This document shows positions 30,276-34,356 of a stretch of 34,356 nt of DNA, one piece after another (the first letter of the stretch is position 1; each line of letters begins with the position of its first letter). Source of the DNA: CAZKFG01 sp964551985 (GTDB lineage Bacteria > Bacillota > Negativicutes > Acidaminococcales > JAISLQ01); assembly GCA_964551985.1 (NCBI GenBank), contig CAZKFG010000019.1, positions 1 through 34,356 on the forward strand. The letters are read 5' to 3'. A program made the translations under genes and the position numbers. The notes below the pieces were generated by a model that worked only from the letters and a program-made list of their open reading frames with translations, had not been told where the DNA came from and ran no database searches.

Positions 30276-32279
30276 ATGCAAAAGATAAAACCATTTTGGA
30301 AGGACTTAATACCTGTCGGAATAATTATCATAATAATGACTATAGTACTAAGCTACTTTTCTTTAAATTTAGCTATATTTGGTATTTTTGCGATGCTCGC
30401 TATAATTTACTTTTTCAAAAAGCAGCAAAAAAAAGTCGACTTTGAAATAGCCCAGTATTTAGAAACATTGACAAGTAGTTTTGAAAAATCAACCTACTTT
30501 GCTTTAAATCATTTGCCCATAGCTATGGCGACATTTGATGAAAAAGGTGTTTTACGTTGGCAAAACAAAAACTGTGAAAAATGGTTTCCTTGTGAAAAAG
30601 AACTTTTAGATATAGAACATATCTTCCCTGGTTTGTCATTAGAAAAACTGCAAGAGAAAACCAATGAATTTTTATATGTCTTAAATAATAAAACCTATAA
30701 TGTTTTATATAACAATATCCAAATATCCGAACCAAGTAAAGAAAAAGTTATATTAGTTTACATAACAGATGTTACACTCTATGAAGCTATGAAAAGAAAA
30801 TTTGATGAAGACAGACTAGCAGTAGCTTATTTGCAATTTGACAATTATACAAACGTTTTAAAAGGATTAAGTGATAATCAAAGAGAAAATGTAAAAGCTG
30901 AAGTAAACAAGGTAGTTGGGGCTTGGATTGAAGAATTACAAGGTATTTACAAACAATATACGGATGATATGTATGTTGTGTTTATGCATAGAAAATCACT
31001 AGAGCAAGCTATTGAAAAAAAATTTACTATACTAGATAGAATGAGAAATATAAAGCTTGGCAATAAACTTCCTGTAACATTTAGTATAGGCGTATCTTGT
31101 GATGGTAAAAATATAGTAAATATTGGCGAGAAAGCACAGTCATGTCTTGATATGGCATTAGGTAGAGGTGGTGACCAGGTAGCAGTGGCACTTGATGGAC
31201 ATATATTGTTTTTTGGCGGCGTTACAATGGCACAAGAAAAAAGCACCCGTGTTGAAGCCCGTAGTGCTGCACATGTCATAAAAGAGATAATGCTAAATGC
31301 CAATATAATATTTGTTGCAGGTCATATTAACGAAGACTTTGACTCAATAGGTGCAGCTATTGGTGTTGCCAAGATGGCAAAACTACTAGATAAACAAGTG
31401 TATATAGTAACAAGTGGACAAGGTGACTCGTTAGACAAATTTAAAGAACTAATTGCTGACAATGATGAATATAAAAATATTTTAATAACAGATGATCAAG
31501 CGATGGCAATGACAGAGCCTGGGAGGCTACTTATACTTGTAGACCATCATCGTCCGATGCTTTGTGCAGCGCCTGATTTATTGGAAACTGTAAAAAACAA
31601 AATTGTTATAGATCATCACAGAAGAGCAGAAGACTTCATATCTGATGCGACATTTAACTATCAAGAGCCAGTAGCATCATCAACATCCGAGCTTGTTACC
31701 GAACTGCTTAATTATTTTGCTGACAATGTTGATTATTCAAGGCTAGAGGCTAGTATACTCTATGCCGGAATTTTAGTAGATTCTAAAAACTTTGCTGTTC
31801 AAACAGGTGCAAGAACTTTCCAAGCGGCAGCGACTTTAAGACTAGCCGGTGCAGATCCAACAATGATAAGACAACTTTTTAAAGACGATTTGGAACTAGC
31901 TAAAATGAGAGCTAGTATATCTTCTAGTATAGAGCTTTTAGATAATGGCGTAGGTTTTGCTTGTGCAACATTGCCAGCAGGTGGCAAGGCTTCTGTAGCT
32001 ATTGCACAGCAGGCTGACTATATGCTTAATATAGAAGGAATAACAAGTAGTTTTGTATTAGGTAAAGTGGATAATGACATAATTGTTAGTGCAAGATCTA
32101 CTGGTCAAGTAAATGTGCAATTAATAATGGAAGAACTCGGTGGCGGTGGTCATCAAACAGTTGCTGGCGTAAAAATTAAGAATTCCGATTTAGAACAAGT
32201 AAAAAAACAAATTATACAGCTTGTAAAAAAACAAATAGAGGAGACCGAACAAAATGAAAGTGATACTTCAGCAAGATGA
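30276..32279 (+). CDS. gdpP: Cyclic-di-AMP phosphodiesterase GdpP
   Basis: GdpP hydrolyses cyclic di-AMP and so controls potassium balance and cell-wall stress. The 667-residue protein shows two membrane helices (about 10-50), a PAS-like domain (LNHLPIAMATFDEKGVLRWQ), a degenerate GGDEF domain and the DHH catalytic domain with GHINEDFDSIGAA, LVDHHRP and VIDHHRR. The C-terminal DHHA1 domain has ELGGGGHQTVAG. All catalytic Asp and His are present. The ATG at 30276 has GGAGG six bases upstream; a TTG at 30261 lies before that site and is less likely. Its end overlaps rplI by 26 bases. Confidence 0.95.
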   Translation: MQKIKPFWKDLIPVGIIIIIMTIVLSYFSLNLAIFGIFAMLAIIYFFKKQQKKVDFEIAQYLETLTSSFEKSTYFALNHLPIAMATFDEKGVLRWQNKNCEKWFPCEKELLDIEHIFPGLSLEKLQEKTNEFLYVLNNKTYNVLYNNIQISEPSKEKVILVYITDVTLYEAMKRKFDEDRLAVAYLQFDNYTNVLKGLSDNQRENVKAEVNKVVGAWIEELQGIYKQYTDDMYVVFMHRKSLEQAIEKKFTILDRMRNIKLGNKLPVTFSIGVSCDGKNIVNIGEKAQSCLDMALGRGGDQVAVALDGHILFFGGVTMAQEKSTRVEARSAAHVIKEIMLNANIIFVAGHINEDFDSIGAAIGVAKMAKLLDKQVYIVTSGQGDSLDKFKELIADNDEYKNILITDDQAMAMTEPGRLLILVDHHRPMLCAAPDLLETVKNKIVIDHHRRAEDFISDATFNYQEPVASSTSELVTELLNYFADNVDYSRLEASILYAGILVDSKNFAVQTGARTFQAAATLRLAGADPTMIRQLFKDDLELAKMRASISSSIELLDNGVGFACATLPAGGKASVAIAQQADYMLNIEGITSSFVLGKVDNDIIVSARSTGQVNVQLIMEELGGGGHQTVAGVKIKNSDLEQVKKQIIQLVKKQIEETEQNESDTSAR

Positions 32280-32700
32280 CAAAAAACTTGGTAAAAAAGG
32301 TGATATAATTGATGTTGCAGAAGGTTATGCAAGAAATTTTTTGTTACCTAAAAAATTAGCTACAATTGCTAATGAGTCTAACATTAATAAAGCGCAGCAA
32401 CAACAACAAACACAACAATTTCACGCCAAAGTTCGCCAAGACCAAGCTATAGTATTAGCTAACCAAATAAGTAAGGTAGAGTTAGTTATGCAAGTTAAAG
32501 TTGGTGAAAATGGCAAATTGTTTGGTTCGATAACTTCAAAAGATGTTGCAGATGCTTTAATAGAACAAACAAAATTAGATATAGATAGACGTAAAATAGA
32601 GCTTAAAGAACCAGCTAAAGCACTTGGAACCTACAAAGCATATGCTAAATTATATCCAGAAATAACAGCTGAATTTACAGTCAAAGTAATACAAGGCTAG
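32254..32700 (+). CDS. rplI: 50S ribosomal protein L9
   Basis: L9 binds 23S rRNA and stretches away from the ribosome. The 148 residues start MKVILQQDDKKLGKKGDIID and contain VAEGYARNFLLPKKLA, the N-terminal domain signature. A glutamine-rich linker helix (AQQQQQTQQ, about 47-55) and the C-terminal domain (LFGSITSKDVADAL) follow. GAGGAG upstream lies inside the gdpP 3' end, with which it overlaps out of frame. The gdpP-rplI-dnaB order is conserved in Bacillota. Confidence 0.97.
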   Translation: MKVILQQDDKKLGKKGDIIDVAEGYARNFLLPKKLATIANESNINKAQQQQQTQQFHAKVRQDQAIVLANQISKVELVMQVKVGENGKLFGSITSKDVADALIEQTKLDIDRRKIELKEPAKALGTYKAYAKLYPEITAEFTVKVIQG

Positions 32701-32714
32701 TTTAGGAGCAAACA

Positions 32715-34052
32715 ATGCAAGAGCGAGTACCGCCACAAAACATAGAAGCAGAACAAAGTGTTCTAGGAGCAATGCTACTAGACTCTGAAGCTATATACAA
32801 AGTAGAAGCTCTGTTACAACCAGATGATTTTTATCGTCAGGCACACAGGCTTATTTATAAAGCAATACTAGAACTGGTAGACAAAAAAGAAGCTGCAGAT
32901 ATAGTTACAGTAACGGAAATATTGCGTCGTGATGGTAAACTTGATGATATAGGCGGAATTCCATATATAACACATATAGCCAACATTGTTCCGACAGCAT
33001 CTAACATCACCTATCACGCAAAAATTGTCGAAGAAAAAGCACTGCTCAGAAAACTAGTGTCTGTAGCGACTCAAATTGCTACTACAGGTTATGAAGCGGC
33101 AGAAGACGTAGTAAACATAATTGATCAAGCCGAACGCCAAATAATGACTATTGGAAAATCACGACTTGGTGGTGACTTTTTTCCGATAAAACAAATCGTA
33201 CACGAAGCCTTTGGGCGCATAGAAAAACTCTATGAGACGAAAGGTGCTATAACAGGACTAGAAACAGGATTTAAAGACTTTGACCGTTTGACTGCTGGCT
33301 TGCAGCCATCAGATTTAATAATACTTGCGGCACGTCCTAGTATGGGCAAAACGGCGCTGGTTCTTAATATAGCGCAGAATGTAGCTATACGTGGCAAAAA
33401 GGCAGTTGCTTTTTTTAGTTTAGAAATGTCAAAAGAACAGTTAGTACAAAGGCTTCTATGCTCTGAAGCGCCAATAGATTCGCAAAGACTAAGAATAGGC
33501 GAACTTGCCTCAGAAGACTGGAAAAAGCTAGTCAATGCGGCAGACAAATTGAGCCAAAGCAATATCTTTATAGATGACACTGCAGGCATAACAATAATGG
33601 AGATGCGTGCCAAGGCAAGACGCTTAAAAAGAGAAAAAGATATACAACTTTTGATAATTGACTATTTGCAACTAATGCAAGGCAGCATAGGGCAAGGCAA
33701 AAGCGAAAACCGTCAGCAAGAGATATCAGAAATATCTCGCTCATTAAAAGCATTAGCTAGAGAGCTTAATATTCCAGTAATTGCTTTATCGCAATTGAGT
33801 CGTGGAGTTGAACAACGCCAAAATAAACGTCCGATGTTAAGCGATTTGAGAGAATCTGGTTCATTAGAACAAGATGCTGATATAGTTTCTTTTTTATATA
33901 GGGAAGACTATTACAACCCAGAAACAGATAAAAAAAATCTAACAGAATTTATTATTGCCAAGCATCGTAATGGACCTGTTGACACAGTGTTCCTTACTTT
34001 TCTCAAAAGCTTTACCCGTTTTCGTGATGCTACCAATATGCAAGAGTCATAA
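32715..34052 (+). CDS. dnaB: Replicative DNA helicase DnaB
   Basis: This hexameric 5'-3' helicase unwinds DNA at the fork. The 445-residue protein has the N-terminal DnaB domain (VPPQNIEAEQSVLGAMLLD), a linker helix and the RecA-like domain with Walker A RPSMGKTA at 207-214. It also has FFSLEMSKEQLVQRLL, Walker B LLIIDYLQLM and the arginine-finger region LSQLSRGVEQRQNKRP followed by SDLRESGSLEQDAD. No intein is present. GGAGC lies upstream. The loader is likely the DUF721 protein on the other arm, by inference. Confidence 0.97.
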   Translation: MQERVPPQNIEAEQSVLGAMLLDSEAIYKVEALLQPDDFYRQAHRLIYKAILELVDKKEAADIVTVTEILRRDGKLDDIGGIPYITHIANIVPTASNITYHAKIVEEKALLRKLVSVATQIATTGYEAAEDVVNIIDQAERQIMTIGKSRLGGDFFPIKQIVHEAFGRIEKLYETKGAITGLETGFKDFDRLTAGLQPSDLIILAARPSMGKTALVLNIAQNVAIRGKKAVAFFSLEMSKEQLVQRLLCSEAPIDSQRLRIGELASEDWKKLVNAADKLSQSNIFIDDTAGITIMEMRAKARRLKREKDIQLLIIDYLQLMQGSIGQGKSENRQQEISEISRSLKALARELNIPVIALSQLSRGVEQRQNKRPMLSDLRESGSLEQDADIVSFLYREDYYNPETDKKNLTEFIIAKHRNGPVDTVFLTFLKSFTRFRDATNMQES

Positions 34053-34060
34053 GTATTTAG

Positions 34061-34089
34061 TTGACAAATCGGCTCTATTTTTATATAAT
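34061..34089 (+). promoter_or_regulatory. Consensus promoter of the tRNA-Lys pair
   Basis: TTGACA (34061-34066) and TATAAT (34084-34089), spaced by exactly 17 bases, match consensus completely. The first tRNA begins 19 bases after the -10. Confidence 0.92.
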
Positions 34090-34107
34090 ACACCTATGTT
34101 TTTAAAT

Positions 34108-34183
34108 GATCCACTAGCTCAGTCGGTAGAGCACCTGACTTTTAATCAGGGTGTCCCGCGTTCGAGTCGCGGGTGGATCACCA
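34108..34183 (+). tRNA. tRNA-Lys (anticodon TTT)
   Basis: The 76-base cloverleaf has acceptor arms GATCCAC and GTGGATC, discriminator A and an encoded CCA. The D arm is TAGCTCAGTCGGTAGAGC. The anticodon stem is CCTGA/TCAGG with loop CTTTTAA (anticodon TTT), and the T arm is CCGCG-TTCGAGT-CGCGG. It decodes AAA and AAG and is a likely substrate of MnmE/MnmG at U34. Confidence 0.96.
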
Positions 34184-34187
34184 AATT

Positions 34188-34263
34188 GGCCCATTAGCTC
34201 AGCTGGTAGAGCACCTGACTCTTAATCAGGGTGTCGAAGGTTCGAAGCCTTCATGGGTCACCA
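34188..34263 (+). tRNA. tRNA-Lys (anticodon CTT)
   Basis: The 76-base cloverleaf has acceptor arms GGCCCAT and ATGGGTC (one G-T wobble), discriminator A and an encoded CCA. The anticodon loop is CTCTTAA (anticodon CTT), and the T arm is GAAGG-TTCGAAG-CCTTC. It begins 4 bases after the first tRNA and has the same anticodon stem, so the two are co-transcribed. It reads AAG only. Confidence 0.95.
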
Positions 34264-34282
34264 AAATTAGCTAAATACAATG

Positions 34283-34315
34283 AACCGCTCAATATCCCTT
34301 TGAGCGGTTTTATTG
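34283..34315 (+). terminator. Terminator after the tRNA pair
   Basis: AACCGCTCAA (34283-34292) and TTGAGCGGTT (34300-34309) form a 10-bp stem with a 7-base loop, followed by a TTATTGT tail. Confidence 0.85.
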
Positions 34316-34316
34316 T

Positions 34317-34345
34317 ATAAAAAACCCCACGTTAGACGTGGGGTT
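34317..34345 (-). terminator. Terminator of a leftward gene beyond the window
   Basis: AACCCCACGT (34323-34332) and ACGTGGGGTT (34336-34345) form a 10-bp stem with a 3-base loop. The A run on its left side becomes a T run on the minus strand, so it fits a leftward transcript entering from the right. That gene is not in the window. Confidence 0.65.
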
Positions 34346-34356
34346 CGGTAAAGCTT

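Noticed and set aside
33955..34197. Open frame running from the end of dnaB through the first tRNA
   Set aside because: It lies in another frame of dnaB and crosses a promoter and a tRNA gene; no ribosome-binding site.
34351..34356. HindIII recognition sequence exactly at the window end
   Set aside because: Could reflect a clone boundary, but a six-base match at an edge is not evidence of biology.

Overview
This window is the replication-origin region of a low-GC Bacillota-type chromosome. The gene order (gyrA, gyrB, remB, recF, yaaA, dnaN, dnaA, origin, rpmH, rnpA, yidD, yidC, jag, mnmE, mnmG, rsmG, noc, parA, parB) is characteristic of that phylum. The ychF/rpsF/ssb/rpsR/gdpP/rplI/dnaB block and the liv amino-acid transporter would fit the Negativicutes or a related clostridial lineage. 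That finer placement is a guess from gene order and protein flavour, not a demonstrated assignment.

Layout. Positions 1-9175 are read leftward on the minus strand: dnaA, an AT-rich DnaA-box cluster (probable oriC, 7550-7798), dnaN, an S4-domain protein, recF, a DciA/DUF721 protein with a zinc ribbon, remB, gyrB, an HTH protein, a terminator, a 90-residue orphan, a thiamine pyrophosphokinase and the N-terminal third or less of gyrA, cut by the window edge. From 9302 rightward everything is on the plus strand: rpmH/rnpA/yidD/yidC/jag, the tRNA and rRNA modification genes mnmE/mnmG/rsmG, the noc-parAB segregation cluster, DUF554 and DUF4446 membrane proteins, an M23 peptidase with a bactofilin, a liv ABC-transporter operon with two tandem substrate-binding proteins and a CBS-CBS-ACT protein, DUF951-ychF, rpsF-ssb-rpsR, gdpP-rplI-dnaB and two tRNA-Lys genes. 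Transcription therefore diverges from the origin on both arms.

How it works together. The left arm supplies initiator, sliding clamp, recombination and gyrase functions. The right arm supplies membrane-protein insertion, RNase P, translation factors, the chromosome-segregation and nucleoid-occlusion proteins with their DNA sites, c-di-AMP turnover and the replicative helicase. A perfect 16-bp Noc-type palindrome lies just upstream of noc, a second with one mismatch lies between the two livJ genes, and parS-like sites flank parA, one of them inside parB.

Most of the window is conserved housekeeping sequence. The observations most worth a second look are the Noc/ParB pair with specificity residues matching their predicted DNA sites, a Noc that lacks an obvious membrane-targeting helix, an 11-bp-arm operator-like palindrome overlapping the -35 of the liv promoter, the DciA-zinc ribbon fusion, and the small unknown proteins with thiamine pyrophosphokinase inserted between gyrB and gyrA. 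No phage, insertion sequence, CRISPR array or wholly new system is visible.
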